This document shows positions 50,189-59,267 of a stretch of 64,000 nucleotides of DNA, one piece after another. This DNA comes from Leptospirales bacterium (lineage in GTDB: Bacteria > Spirochaetota > Leptospiria > Leptospirales > Leptonemataceae). The DNA is taken from assembly GCA_016788865.1 (NCBI GenBank), contig JAEUSB010000040.1, positions 1-64,000 on the forward strand, written 5' to 3'. Numbering within the stretch: position 1 is the first letter of the stretch; each line of letters opens with the position of its first letter. The translations under genes were made by a program, and so were the position numbers. Under the pieces are notes generated by a model. It did no database searches. It was not told where the DNA came from and saw only the letters and a list, made by a program, of their open reading frames with translations.

Positions 50189-51784
50189 ATGAATGAAGCG
50201 CGGCAGCCTTTCGATCTGATTATCGTTGGTGGAGGCATTTCCGGTGCCTGTCTCTTGTGGGATTCGACCCTCAGGGGCATGAATGTCCTGCTCCTGGAGA
50301 AGAACGACTTTGCCTCGGGCACCACACAGGCCACTTCCAAGCTGATTCACGGTGGACTTCGGTACCTCAAGAACTTTGAATTTGGACTGGTCAGAGAATC
50401 GCTGCGCGAGCGTCGCATCCTGGCGCGTCTGGCCCCGCATTCCATCCGTCCAATGCCCTTCCTTCACCCAATCTACAAGAACTCAAAACCAGGACGCTTC
50501 GTTTTTGCAATCGGTCTCTGGTTGTATGATCTGCTATCGTTTGATAGAAACCGTGGTGTACCGCGCCATCTTCGTCTTCCCCGGCACAGATGGCTTTCAC
50601 GGCAGGAAGCCCTGCAGACCGAACCGAGCCTCCATGCGGACGGTCTGCAGGGGGCCTATGTTTACTATGACTATCAAAATGTTAATCCGGAACGTCTTTG
50701 CTGCGACATCATCTTCTCCGCCGTTGAGCGCGGCGCGCAGGCCCAGAACTACACTCAGGTAAAGGAAATTTCAAGAGATCCGTTATCCGGCATTCATACC
50801 GTCAGCGGCCTTAATTCAGACGGCGCGATGGTTAACTTTCGCTCCAGATCTGTCATCAATGCCGCCGGCCCATGGGCAGACATGATTGGTCGTGCTGATT
50901 CATCTTTTGCGAAGAAGCGCATCGTTCGTTCGATGGGAATTCATCTTATAACGCAGAATCTTGTCGGCGAACAAACCGTAGTCCTCCATCGTAAGGATGG
51001 TTCACACTTCTTCATTGTCCCATGGAGGAATTATAGCCTCATTGGTACCACGGATTCTGTCTATGAAGGACATCCGGATCAGTTCAAGATCCCGGAAAGT
51101 GAAATTCAGGGATTACTTGATGACGTGGCGCATGGTCTGAATATCAAACTGAAGCGATCAGACGTGCTATCCGTATACGGTGGCTTGCGTCCGCTTGTGG
51201 AAGAATCCAGGGCTGTAAAAAATCATGATAGCTATTCAAAGTCGCGCAAGACTGAAATCGAAACCGATCCCGGCCGTCCTGGCTATTTCAGCGTTCTCGG
51301 TGGCAAGTACACAACATCGAGACATCTCGCGGAACAAACCATTGACCGAGTGGCGGAGTTTCTTGGCGGCACTTTCAAACCCTGTGTAACAGCAAATACG
51401 CCTCTCCGCACAGGTGATTTCGAATCTCAAACAATCCTCAAGCAGAAACTCTTTTTGGAAAAGCAATACAGCAGGCGCAGAATTGAAACGATGATTTCGC
51501 GCTACGGTCTCCTTGCAGAACGTATGCTTTCACCTGAAGACAAGGTTGTCGCAACCCTCGACAACGGCGAAGAATATTTCGGAACGGAAATTGCTACTAT
51601 CCTGAAGACAGAAATGGTAAGAAATCCATCCGATTTGCTTCTGCGCAGAACCGGCCTCGGGACTGCGGGACAATCATTTGAAAAAATCCTTGAGACAAAT
51701 CGCAAAGCCAGAATTCGATTGGCGCTCCGGGCCGCGATTGCGACCAGGAAGCAATATTCGAGAGCTGTTCGCATCGCCGGCTAA
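50189..51784 (+). CDS. glpD: Glycerol-3-phosphate dehydrogenase, FAD-dependent
   Basis: 531 residues. FAD-binding DLIIVGGGISGACLLWD at the N-terminus fixes the start at ATG 50189. ATSKLIHGGLRYLKN, VINAAGPWADMI, DGSHFFIVPWRNYSLIGTTD and SVYGGLRPLV are GlpD signatures. It oxidises glycerol-3-phosphate to DHAP at the membrane, feeding electrons to quinone. It opposes the GpsA half of the fusion at 1472-3865. No ribosome site is visible because a palindrome reaches the start codon. Confidence 0.93.
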   Translation: MNEARQPFDLIIVGGGISGACLLWDSTLRGMNVLLLEKNDFASGTTQATSKLIHGGLRYLKNFEFGLVRESLRERRILARLAPHSIRPMPFLHPIYKNSKPGRFVFAIGLWLYDLLSFDRNRGVPRHLRLPRHRWLSRQEALQTEPSLHADGLQGAYVYYDYQNVNPERLCCDIIFSAVERGAQAQNYTQVKEISRDPLSGIHTVSGLNSDGAMVNFRSRSVINAAGPWADMIGRADSSFAKKRIVRSMGIHLITQNLVGEQTVVLHRKDGSHFFIVPWRNYSLIGTTDSVYEGHPDQFKIPESEIQGLLDDVAHGLNIKLKRSDVLSVYGGLRPLVEESRAVKNHDSYSKSRKTEIETDPGRPGYFSVLGGKYTTSRHLAEQTIDRVAEFLGGTFKPCVTANTPLRTGDFESQTILKQKLFLEKQYSRRRIETMISRYGLLAERMLSPEDKVVATLDNGEEYFGTEIATILKTEMVRNPSDLLLRRTGLGTAGQSFEKILETNRKARIRLALRAAIATRKQYSRAVRIAG

Positions 51785-51862
51785 CTCTCTCCTGCGAGTC
51801 GCGTCGGTTCTGGCTCGAAGGGCGGTTCCTACCATAGCCCTTCTGGCGCGGATTGTGCGAGC

Positions 51863-52489
51863 CTATCTGCGCAGGAAGGACAAAAACTCTTTGCCAGAAT
51901 TCTCTTTGAAGCTTGCGCCTTTTTCTTCATTGGCCATGAGTTGCCCCTTCTCCTGATCGTAACAGGAACGTTCGGCCTTTTCTCGCATGAAGCACATTGT
52001 CTTGTCTGCCATGGCCCAGGTGCCCTGAATGTCTTCACCTGTGCAAGCAGCCCCTGCCGGACCACTCATGATCCAGCCAGTGAAAGTATGATCTGGATGA
52101 ACTTTGAGATGCGTGTGTTTTCCCTGGCAGTCCATTTTTCCTTTCCAGAGACCCATAAACTTTTCAGATCCGGATTCCACATCCATTGTCGGGCGCGTCA
52201 AGTAGCCTCCAAATGCCCAGCCTTCTTTCCCCGCAAATTCGATCTTATACCAATTTGACTTAAGGCCATCGACTTCAAAGACATCACCTTCTTCAAGAAC
52301 CTTCACTTTCGCGCCGTTGCCGATAGTTGTGATCTTCTCACCATTCAATGTAGGCGTAGACCTCATGCGCAAACCATCAGATGCGGCCACAAAACGGACT
52401 TCAGTCTTGACTGAAGATTTCTTCTTCTTACAGTCCGCAATCGAAACGACTGAAACTGCAGCAATGAGGGCGATTACAAATCGAAACAC
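51863..52489 (-). CDS. SH3-domain lipoprotein
   Basis: 208 residues. MFRFVIALIAAVSVVSIADC gives a lipobox at Cys20 (A-D-C). A bacterial SH3 domain follows at ~33-95 (LRMRSTPTLNGEKITTIGNGAKVKVLEE read in parts, WYKIEFAGKEGWAFGGYL). The C-terminal half (FTGWIMSGPAGAACTG...) is Cys-containing and unknown. It lies 9 bp after the TonB-like gene on the same strand. Confidence 0.82.
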   Translation of the reverse strand: MFRFVIALIAAVSVVSIADCKKKKSSVKTEVRFVAASDGLRMRSTPTLNGEKITTIGNGAKVKVLEEGDVFEVDGLKSNWYKIEFAGKEGWAFGGYLTRPTMDVESGSEKFMGLWKGKMDCQGKHTHLKVHPDHTFTGWIMSGPAGAACTGEDIQGTWAMADKTMCFMREKAERSCYDQEKGQLMANEEKGASFKENSGKEFLSFLRR

Positions 52490-52498
52490 GGTTCACTC

Positions 52499-53401
52499 CT
52501 AGTAACCAAATGGTGGAAAAATAAAATTAATGCCAAAGATATTTCCCTGTGCAAATATTTCTGGCGGTGGAACTCCAAAATTCTGACCAATCAGGACATT
52601 CACGCACGCATCATCGACAGCCTTTTGTCCCGCGCTCGAAACCTTTCTCACGTCTCTAACATTTCCCTGTGGGTCAAGCAGGAATAAGACTTGAACAGTC
52701 TGAGGAATGATGGGACTGTTCTCAACGGTTCCAGCATTATCCCTGTACGCGTAGTTCAAACCAGGCGGGGCAAAATTCTCCCGAATCTGGCGAATCATGT
52801 GTTGGAAATAGCGAAACCCCGCGAGCTCTTGCCTTGCAACCGACAGGCGTGACGCACCGTCATATCGCAGAGCAAAGTCTTCCTGAAAACGATAGTTCTG
52901 CGGGATGCGAAAAGCCGCATCATTACCGAGCGGCCCCTCACCGTTGCTGGTTGTGCTGGTTCGACCCTGCTGCATCCCATCTCCGGGACGCGAATCATCA
53001 GAGGAGCGCGAGGAATTTTGCGCGCCGCCACGCGAGCCGCCACCCAGTTCCATTCTGTCAAACGGAGTCAGGGTGTGGAATCCAGGATTCAGGGTGATGC
53101 CTCCAGTACCCTCGGCCGACACATCAGAAAGGGCCCGATATTGCTCCGTAAGGGGCTTGGGCTTGTAGTCTTGCTCAACAAGCACGGGATAAATCTTCTC
53201 ATCCTGTTCCTTTGAAAGGGCCTCAGGCTGGAAATCCGGAATGGAAAGAAAAGCGAGCGGCCGAAGCTGAGCAAAGCCGGCGAGGACAATCATTGAAAAC
53301 AAAAAGAAAACAGGAAAACCAGCGAAGACCAATCGCCTGCCATCCCGATCAGGTTCTGGCAGAAACGTTGCTTGATCAAAAAAGAGTTTGTTGAACTTCA
53401 T
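52499..53401 (-). CDS. TonB-like energy transducer
   Basis: 300 residues. A membrane helix at ~27-45 (FPVFFLFSMIVLAGF) follows a short cytoplasmic start. A long Gly/Ser/Asp/Arg-rich linker (~95-165) reaches a C-terminal beta domain with VQVLFLLDPQGNVRDVRKVSSAG and FGVPPPE, the TonB-C pattern. TonB couples proton force to outer-membrane transport; no ExbB/ExbD is nearby. The start overlaps ruvB by 26 bp. Confidence 0.78.
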   Translation of the reverse strand: MKFNKLFFDQATFLPEPDRDGRRLVFAGFPVFFLFSMIVLAGFAQLRPLAFLSIPDFQPEALSKEQDEKIYPVLVEQDYKPKPLTEQYRALSDVSAEGTGGITLNPGFHTLTPFDRMELGGGSRGGAQNSSRSSDDSRPGDGMQQGRTSTTSNGEGPLGNDAAFRIPQNYRFQEDFALRYDGASRLSVARQELAGFRYFQHMIRQIRENFAPPGLNYAYRDNAGTVENSPIIPQTVQVLFLLDPQGNVRDVRKVSSAGQKAVDDACVNVLIGQNFGVPPPEIFAQGNIFGINFIFPPFGY

Positions 53402-54410
53402 TCTTCTTCACAAACGAAAGACCCAGATGCGCCGCTGCTTTTTCTGTAGCCATTCTACCCTGAGGCGTCTTCTCCATAAGACCGAGTCTGAGCATAAAGG
53501 GTTCATGATCTTCCTCCAGAGTTTGCTCTTCCTCGTCCACCAGGCTGGCAAGGGTCTTAACACCAACGGGTCCGCCGCCGTATCTTTCAATTAGAAGGGT
53601 GAGGAGCTTTCTGTCCATTTCCGTTAGGCCCAGGGTGTCAACACCCAGACTTGCCAGCGATTGCGCCGCGAATTCTGGTTGAATCTCAGCCACACTTTCA
53701 ACGGTCGCATAGTCGCGAATACGCCGGAGCAAGCGGTTTGCGGCACGAGGCGTCATCCTTGACCTCTCAGCAATCAAAGAAGCAGCAGCAGAACTCATTC
53801 CAATTTGCAACAAAGCTGCAGAACGAATTACGATCTGAGTTAAGTCGCTCAGCTCATAGAATTCAAGTTTCAAATCGATTCCGAACCGAGACTTGAGGGG
53901 CGCCGAAAGAGAACCGGACCTTGTGGTGGCGCCCACGAGCGTGAATGGCTTAAGCGGAAGCTTAACGCTCTGCGCGCCCATCCCTTCCCCCACAATCAAA
54001 TCAATAAATCCGTCTTCCATAGCCGGATAGAGGATTTCTTCGCATGCACGACTGAGACGATGGATCTCATCAATGAAAAGAACGTCTGTTTCCTCAAGCA
54101 GCGTTAAGACGCGCGCCAGATCCCCCGGTTTCGCGAGCGCGGGGGCACTCGTCGCGTGAAGCCTGCCACCCATTTCCGCCGCAACTATACTCGCCAGCGT
54201 GGTCTTTCCAAGGCCTGGAGGTCCAGAAAGCAATACATGGTCAAGCGGCTCACTCCGTTTTAGCGCGGCCTGGATGGAAACACTCAACCGATCTTTCAGG
54301 ACCGGTTGTCCCACAAATTCTTGAAGTCGCGTAGGGCGCAGCGCTTTGTCTTCAGCAGCGTCTTCTCTTAGAGAGGGAAATCCCGTCGTGTTCTGCTCGG
54401 CGGCGGACAT
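53376..54410 (-). CDS. ruvB: Holliday junction ATP-dependent DNA helicase RuvB
   Basis: 344 residues. LRPTRLQEFVGQPVLK is the N-terminal block. Walker A is GPPGLGKTTLA (~63-73), Walker B LFIDEIHRL (~108) and sensor 1 GATTRSG (~160). The C-terminal winged helix follows (RYGGGPVGVKTLASLVDEEE, read in parts). It forms hexameric rings that drive branch migration with RuvA. ruvA and ruvC are not in the window. It lies between bioF and the TonB-like gene. Confidence 0.96.
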   Translation of the reverse strand: MSAAEQNTTGFPSLREDAAEDKALRPTRLQEFVGQPVLKDRLSVSIQAALKRSEPLDHVLLSGPPGLGKTTLASIVAAEMGGRLHATSAPALAKPGDLARVLTLLEETDVLFIDEIHRLSRACEEILYPAMEDGFIDLIVGEGMGAQSVKLPLKPFTLVGATTRSGSLSAPLKSRFGIDLKLEFYELSDLTQIVIRSAALLQIGMSSAAASLIAERSRMTPRAANRLLRRIRDYATVESVAEIQPEFAAQSLASLGVDTLGLTEMDRKLLTLLIERYGGGPVGVKTLASLVDEEEQTLEEDHEPFMLRLGLMEKTPQGRMATEKAAAHLGLSFVKKNEVQQTLF

Positions 54411-54413
54411 GTG

Positions 54414-55574
54414 TTATTTCGTTTCTGTCTCAGCGATTGTGTAAAGCTCTTTTAGCAACAATTCGACGTCTGCAACTGAATGACCTGCCTGTAGATTTAT
54501 CCGCAATCGACTACTGCCCTCCGCAACACTCGGCGGTCGAATCGCGCGCACGTCAATTCCCCTGTCTTGAAGGTTTTGCATCCAGTTCATAGCTCGATCT
54601 TCAGATCCCAGAATCAATGGGACAATGTGCGAAGTGGAAGGACCCGAATTCAGGGTCCGGGCTTGAAGCCCCGCTCGCAATCGATCGGCAATTTTTTCCA
54701 GATGACTCCGTTCCTTCGTAAGTCCAGGAAGCAAGCCGATGACATCGCCGAGAACAGCTGCGAGAAGCGGTGGCTGTGACGTGGAAAAAATAAAGGACCT
54801 GCAACGATTGATGAGTGATTCTTTGAGAATCCGCGGGCCGCAGACAAATGCACCCATCAATCCCGGTGCTTTGCCGCATGGAAACACCCGCACCGCAATC
54901 CGATCTTGCAATTTCCTTTCGCACGCCAGCCCGTTTCCAGTTTCACCTTTCACGCCGATAGCATGCGCCTCGTCAAGGTAGATCAGCAAGCCGGATTCCT
55001 CCGCAATAGCGACGAGAGTTTCCATCTCGGGACTGTCGCCATCCATACTGAAAACCGATTCCGTAATGAGCCACGCCTGGCCGCGCGCCGGTCTCTTTTT
55101 CAAAACGCTTTTGAGATGGTCCAAATCATTGTGATCAAAATAGTACTTCTGTGCGCCCGAAATTCTGATTCCATCAAGGATTGAGGCATGACAGGATCGG
55201 TCGCAGAAGACTGTGTCCTTTGCAGAAAGGAGCGTCTGCAAAACTCCTACGTTGGCGGCGTATCCACTGTGAAATAGCAACGCAGATTCGCTTTGAACGA
55301 ATGTTTGAAACGCTGCTTCTGCTTGTTCGAATGCTTCGTGGTGTCCTCTTAGTAAGCGCGAACCGGTGCTTCCAATTGAGTTGCTCCAGGCAGCAAGTCG
55401 GGCTTTGAGTAATTCCTTTATGACGCCTGAGGAATTCAGGGAAAGATAATCATTGGATGCGAAATCCAGGCGACCGCCATTGACTCGAAGGAACCTTTTG
55501 CGATTCTTTTTTTCAATTACGGAAAGGTCTGCCTGCAACGATTGCTGCCAGGATGCTAACAAGTCAGAATACAT
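54414..55574 (-). CDS. bioF: 8-amino-7-oxononanoate synthase-like enzyme
   Basis: 386 residues. A PLP-dependent alpha-oxoamine synthase: FASNDYLSLNS, STGSRLLRGHHEAFEQAE, DRSCHASILDG, ESVFSMDGDSPEM and the PLP aspartate/His in YLDEAHAIGV. PCGKAPGLMGAFV gives the PLP lysine, where most BioF have TLGKA. It would condense pimeloyl-thioester with alanine for biotin; a KBL-like or lipid-related role cannot be excluded because no other bio genes are adjacent. Divergent from the HDAC-like gene by 43 bp. Confidence 0.88.
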   Translation of the reverse strand: MYSDLLASWQQSLQADLSVIEKKNRKRFLRVNGGRLDFASNDYLSLNSSGVIKELLKARLAAWSNSIGSTGSRLLRGHHEAFEQAEAAFQTFVQSESALLFHSGYAANVGVLQTLLSAKDTVFCDRSCHASILDGIRISGAQKYYFDHNDLDHLKSVLKKRPARGQAWLITESVFSMDGDSPEMETLVAIAEESGLLIYLDEAHAIGVKGETGNGLACERKLQDRIAVRVFPCGKAPGLMGAFVCGPRILKESLINRCRSFIFSTSQPPLLAAVLGDVIGLLPGLTKERSHLEKIADRLRAGLQARTLNSGPSTSHIVPLILGSEDRAMNWMQNLQDRGIDVRAIRPPSVAEGSSRLRINLQAGHSVADVELLLKELYTIAETETK

Positions 55575-55617
55575 AAAGATGGTTGAATCTACTCGGATTG
55601 ATTACTATGCTGGCTGT

Positions 55618-56547
55618 ATGGCTGCTGGCCTCTTCACGGACGATCTTTTTTTGGAACATGATACCGGTGCAACGCATCCTGAGAATGCCAATCGCCTGCG
55701 TGCCATTCGTTCGCGCCTCGACAGGACCATTGGCTCCCGTTTCCAGCCCATCAAAAGGAACTTCGCCGAGCCTGAAGAAGTTGCGCGCATTCATGACATT
55801 CGCTACATCCAGGCACTTGAAAGTTTTTGTAAAAGGAGTGGTGGGTACCTGGACGGAGACACACCGGTTTCACGACGATCGTATGATGCGGCCATGCTTG
55901 CAGCGGGAGCTGGAATCGAAGCCGCGAACCAGATCAAATCCGGAAATCTCTCACGAGCTCTCTTGCTCGTACGACCGCCCGGACACCATTCGTTGCAGGA
56001 CCGCGCCATGGGATTCTGCCTATTCAACAACGTTGCAATTTGCGCGCGCCACCTTCAATCGATCGGATTTGGCAGGGTAGCGATCATTGACTGGGATGTT
56101 CATCACGGCAATGGAACCCAGGATGCATTCTACGATGATCCCAGCGTCTACTTTATAAGTCTGCACCAGTATCCATTCTATCCGGGTACGGGCGCAGCAC
56201 GTGAGACAGGTACTGGCAAGGGTGAAGGCTTTACATTGAATATACCAATGGCTGCAGGCTGCGGAGACACCGAGTATATGCGGGCTTTTAAGGAGCAGAT
56301 TATTCCAGGGCTCGACAAGTTCGAACCGGACTTTCTGTTAATTTCTGCGGGTTTCGATGCGCATCGATCGGATCCATTGGCACAGATGAGCCTGAGCGCT
56401 TCTAGCTTTGAATGGATGAGCCGTGAACTTCTGGAGGTTGCAAGTCGCCATTGCAATGGAAAATTGATTTCTTTTCTGGAAGGCGGGTACGACTTAAATG
56501 CGCTGGCAGATTCTGTAGAAGCACATGCGCAGACGTTGCTCGCCTGA
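55618..56547 (+). CDS. Histone-deacetylase-like amidohydrolase
   Basis: 309 residues from ATG 55618, where the family N-terminus begins (GLFTDDLFLEHDTGATHPENANR, read in parts). RPPGHHSLQDRAMGFCLFNNVAI carries the catalytic His pair, VAIIDWDVHHGNGTQ the zinc Asp/His, and SAGFDAHRSDPL the second zinc Asp. EGGYDLNALA ends the pattern. The enzyme deacetylates amines such as acetylpolyamines. An in-frame ATG at 55579 would leave only four bases before bioF. All catalytic residues are present. Confidence 0.92.
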   Translation: MAAGLFTDDLFLEHDTGATHPENANRLRAIRSRLDRTIGSRFQPIKRNFAEPEEVARIHDIRYIQALESFCKRSGGYLDGDTPVSRRSYDAAMLAAGAGIEAANQIKSGNLSRALLLVRPPGHHSLQDRAMGFCLFNNVAICARHLQSIGFGRVAIIDWDVHHGNGTQDAFYDDPSVYFISLHQYPFYPGTGAARETGTGKGEGFTLNIPMAAGCGDTEYMRAFKEQIIPGLDKFEPDFLLISAGFDAHRSDPLAQMSLSASSFEWMSRELLEVASRHCNGKLISFLEGGYDLNALADSVEAHAQTLLA

Positions 56548-56562
56548 GGCCGAATAGTTGAG

Positions 56563-57273
56563 ATGAAAACAGTCATTCATAGAAACGATACACGCGGACA
56601 TGCAGATCATGGCTGGCTTGACACCCACCATACGTTTAGTTTCGCAAATTACCACAATCCACAGCGCGTTAATTTTGGCGCTCTACGCGTTCTTAACGAT
56701 GACATTGTCGCGCCGTCGATGGGTTTTGGCGCTCATCCGCATGACAACATGGAGATAATCTCAATCCCTATTTCTGGAGATCTTGAACATAAGGACAGCG
56801 AAGGCAACGGCTCAATCATTCGCAAGAATGATGTGCAAATAATGTCTGCGGGAACTGGAATCTTTCACTCGGAGAGAAACCCAAGTAGAGATACCAGGGT
56901 GAATTTCTTGCAGATTTGGATTTTCCCAAAACTAAAAGACATTGCACCGCGCTACGGACAACGCACATATCTGCCTGAGAAGCGGAAGAACGCCCTGCAG
57001 CTCGTAGTTGCGCCGGAGGAGAACAGTCAAGAGACTCTCTACATCAACCAGGATGCCTGGATCTCGCTGGGGTCAATGGACCCGGGCAAAGAATTGGAAT
57101 ATCGTTTACACGGCGCCAACGGTGTCTACGTATTTGTGATTTCCGGGAAAGTGCAGATCAATGGTGAGACTTTGAATAGCCGCGATGGTGCAGGATTTTC
57201 TGAGGTCGCTGAGTTGAAAATCCATTCCCAAGAAGAAGCAGAAATCCTTTTGATTGAAGTCCCGCTACGATGA
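56563..57273 (+). CDS. Pirin-family protein (YhaK/YhhW-like)
   Basis: 236 residues. The pirin cupin motifs are in FSFANYHNPQRVNFGALRV, FGAHPHDNMEIISIPISGDLEHKDSEGN (read in parts) and MSAGTGIFHSERN, with the metal-binding His residues H and E. Members bind iron and some oxidise quercetin. Function in this organism is unknown. Coupled by ATGA to the hydrolase downstream and 15 bp behind the HDAC-like gene, so a three-gene unit is likely. Confidence 0.93.
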   Translation: MKTVIHRNDTRGHADHGWLDTHHTFSFANYHNPQRVNFGALRVLNDDIVAPSMGFGAHPHDNMEIISIPISGDLEHKDSEGNGSIIRKNDVQIMSAGTGIFHSERNPSRDTRVNFLQIWIFPKLKDIAPRYGQRTYLPEKRKNALQLVVAPEENSQETLYINQDAWISLGSMDPGKELEYRLHGANGVYVFVISGKVQINGETLNSRDGAGFSEVAELKIHSQEEAEILLIEVPLR

Positions 57274-58199
57274 GGTTATTGGCTCGCGCGGCACTGAGTT
57301 ATAGAAACTTTCAGATACATCGAAAGATACTGAGCGATGGACTCGAAAGTAAAACGGAAGCTTTTGAGGGATTGGATTTTCACTACTACTGTATCGAGAG
57401 CGGAAAACCTCCGCTAATCTTGCTTCACGGTTTCCTGGACTCGGCCAAGACCTTCCGGAGGCTATTCCCGGATCTTCTAAATCATTTCGATCTCTACGCA
57501 ATTGATCTTCCTGGTTTTGGGAACACGACAATGCCCGATCAACGCGAACTCTGGCGGATTGACGGCATTGCTCGGGCTACGGGACGTTTCCTCCTTCATC
57601 TACTCGCGCAGAGAACGCCAGAGTTGAGCGGAAAAGCTCAATTGCTAACGCACAGTCTTGGTGGACTTGTAGCAATGCACTTCTCCAAATACTTTGAAGC
57701 CCAACGGATTGTGAATCCTTTCGAGAGGATTCACTGCATCGCTCCGGGATCTTTGCGATTTCCCCAGGCGGAACGGGACGCGCATCGAAGACGATTCTAT
57801 CCAAAATCGGTTGAAGAGATTCGTCTGCTCCTTGCCGAGCTCTTCCACGAAACACGAACAGACTTGCCTGATTTCCTACTGAAGGGCTTACTCGAAACCT
57901 GGTCTCGAAAAGGGTATGAATACCTGGCGCTGAACACTATTGAGGAGGAAGACTTCGTCTTTTTTCCGCGTGACAAGAGGCTCAAACTGGCGCCCAGGAC
58001 CTACCTTTACTGGGGGCAGCAGGACAAAATTGTCACGCTTGCCTACGGAAAGACGCTTCAGTCTACGCTGCGCTGTCCCCTTGTAACAATTCCTGATTCG
58101 GGTCATTGCCCTCAAATGGAAAATGCGCCCGCTTTAGTTGCCTCTTTTCTGGCGAACGCATTGCCGGGGCCGGCAAGAAAACGCTCGCCCAAAGATTGA
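57270..58199 (+). CDS. Alpha/beta hydrolase
   Basis: 309 residues; the ATG overlaps the pirin stop (ATGA). LILLHGFLDSAKTFRRLFPDL (~50) is the oxyanion strand, and LLTHSLGGLVAMHF (~128) is the nucleophile elbow (T-H-S-L-G). IVTLAYGKTLQ and the late PDSGHCPQMENA supply acid and His. A typical lipolytic-type or epoxide-hydrolase-like protein with unknown substrate. The first Gly of GXSXG is Thr. Confidence 0.88.
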   Translation: MRLLARAALSYRNFQIHRKILSDGLESKTEAFEGLDFHYYCIESGKPPLILLHGFLDSAKTFRRLFPDLLNHFDLYAIDLPGFGNTTMPDQRELWRIDGIARATGRFLLHLLAQRTPELSGKAQLLTHSLGGLVAMHFSKYFEAQRIVNPFERIHCIAPGSLRFPQAERDAHRRRFYPKSVEEIRLLLAELFHETRTDLPDFLLKGLLETWSRKGYEYLALNTIEEEDFVFFPRDKRLKLAPRTYLYWGQQDKIVTLAYGKTLQSTLRCPLVTIPDSGHCPQMENAPALVASFLANALPGPARKRSPKD

Positions 58200-58220
58200 A
58201 GCTATCGAGGCTTAGCTCAA

Positions 58221-59192
58221 ATGTTTGCACACAAGAAACTCTTAAACGCGCTGGGTGATGCCAATTCCTTCTATATTCAGACCCACAACTTTCCGGACCA
58301 TGATTCAGTCGCCGCAGCATTTGCCCTGCAGTATCTGTCGGCACAGCTCGGTAAGGACGCAAAGATTATCTTTGAGGGGGAAATTCAACGCGATTCGCTT
58401 AAGAAGATGATTCAGGGGCTTGGAATCGACATCCGACATGCAAGCAAATACCCGCTGACCTCGCATGATAAAATCGTCGTCGTAGATGGTTGCAAGGGGA
58501 ACAAAAACGTTACCGATCTCATCGGCGATGAAATTGGAGTTATTGATCATCACCAGGTAAGAGCTCCAGATGATGTCCGGTTCGTGGACATCAGGCCCGA
58601 ATATGGCGCATGCAGTAGCATCGTATTTGAGTACTTTGCTCAAGCAGAAATTGACATACCGCAGAAAGTTGCTACAGCCCTACTCGTTGGCATCAACATG
58701 GACACTGCGCTCTTGACTCGAAACGTTAGTCGCGCAGATCTGCTAGCATATACCGATCTGTACGGCCGCGCAGACGTTGCATTGGTTAATTCAATATTGA
58801 TAAACTATATTCAGACCAAGGACCTTGGATTTTTCAAGACCGCCCTTGATCGCGTACGAATTAAGGAGACCCTGGCTTTCTGCTTCTTTCCGGAAGGGTG
58901 TAACCAGAATCTCATGGGGATTCTCGGTGATTTCTTCATGGCTTTGCAGGAGATCGAATTCGTGGTGCTCTGTGCTCAAAACGGGGACAAAATCAATTTC
59001 TCTGTGCGCAGCGAAAACCGAGAGTGGAACGCTTCCGCAATTATTCAAGAAGTCTTGAGTGGAATTGGCTTTGGGGGCGGACATATCGATCGGGCTGGCG
59101 GGATTGTGGAAGATCCAAAGCGCTTCAGTGAGGAAGCTATCTACAAATCATTCGTCCGAGCCCTGAAGCTTCCCGACATTACCGTCTTCTAG
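58221..59192 (+). CDS. DHH-family phosphoesterase (NrnA/RecJ-like)
   Basis: 323 residues. QTHNFPDHDSVAAAFALQYL gives the first metal motif, VVVDG the second, and VIDHHQ the DHH third, with NMDTALLTRNVSRADL further on. The C-terminal GGGHIDRAGG is the DHHA1 signature. Such proteins degrade nano-RNA or cyclic dinucleotides such as pAp/c-di-AMP products. In this arrangement the four motifs are complete. Same strand as the hydrolase, 21 bp gap. Confidence 0.93.
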   Translation: MFAHKKLLNALGDANSFYIQTHNFPDHDSVAAAFALQYLSAQLGKDAKIIFEGEIQRDSLKKMIQGLGIDIRHASKYPLTSHDKIVVVDGCKGNKNVTDLIGDEIGVIDHHQVRAPDDVRFVDIRPEYGACSSIVFEYFAQAEIDIPQKVATALLVGINMDTALLTRNVSRADLLAYTDLYGRADVALVNSILINYIQTKDLGFFKTALDRVRIKETLAFCFFPEGCNQNLMGILGDFFMALQEIEFVVLCAQNGDKINFSVRSENREWNASAIIQEVLSGIGFGGGHIDRAGGIVEDPKRFSEEAIYKSFVRALKLPDITVF

Positions 59193-59267
59193 TCCAGCAA
59201 GGCAGTGAACCAGGCCCGATAGTCGTCTTTTAATTTGACATCCACGCCATAAAGCCCAGACAGGATT

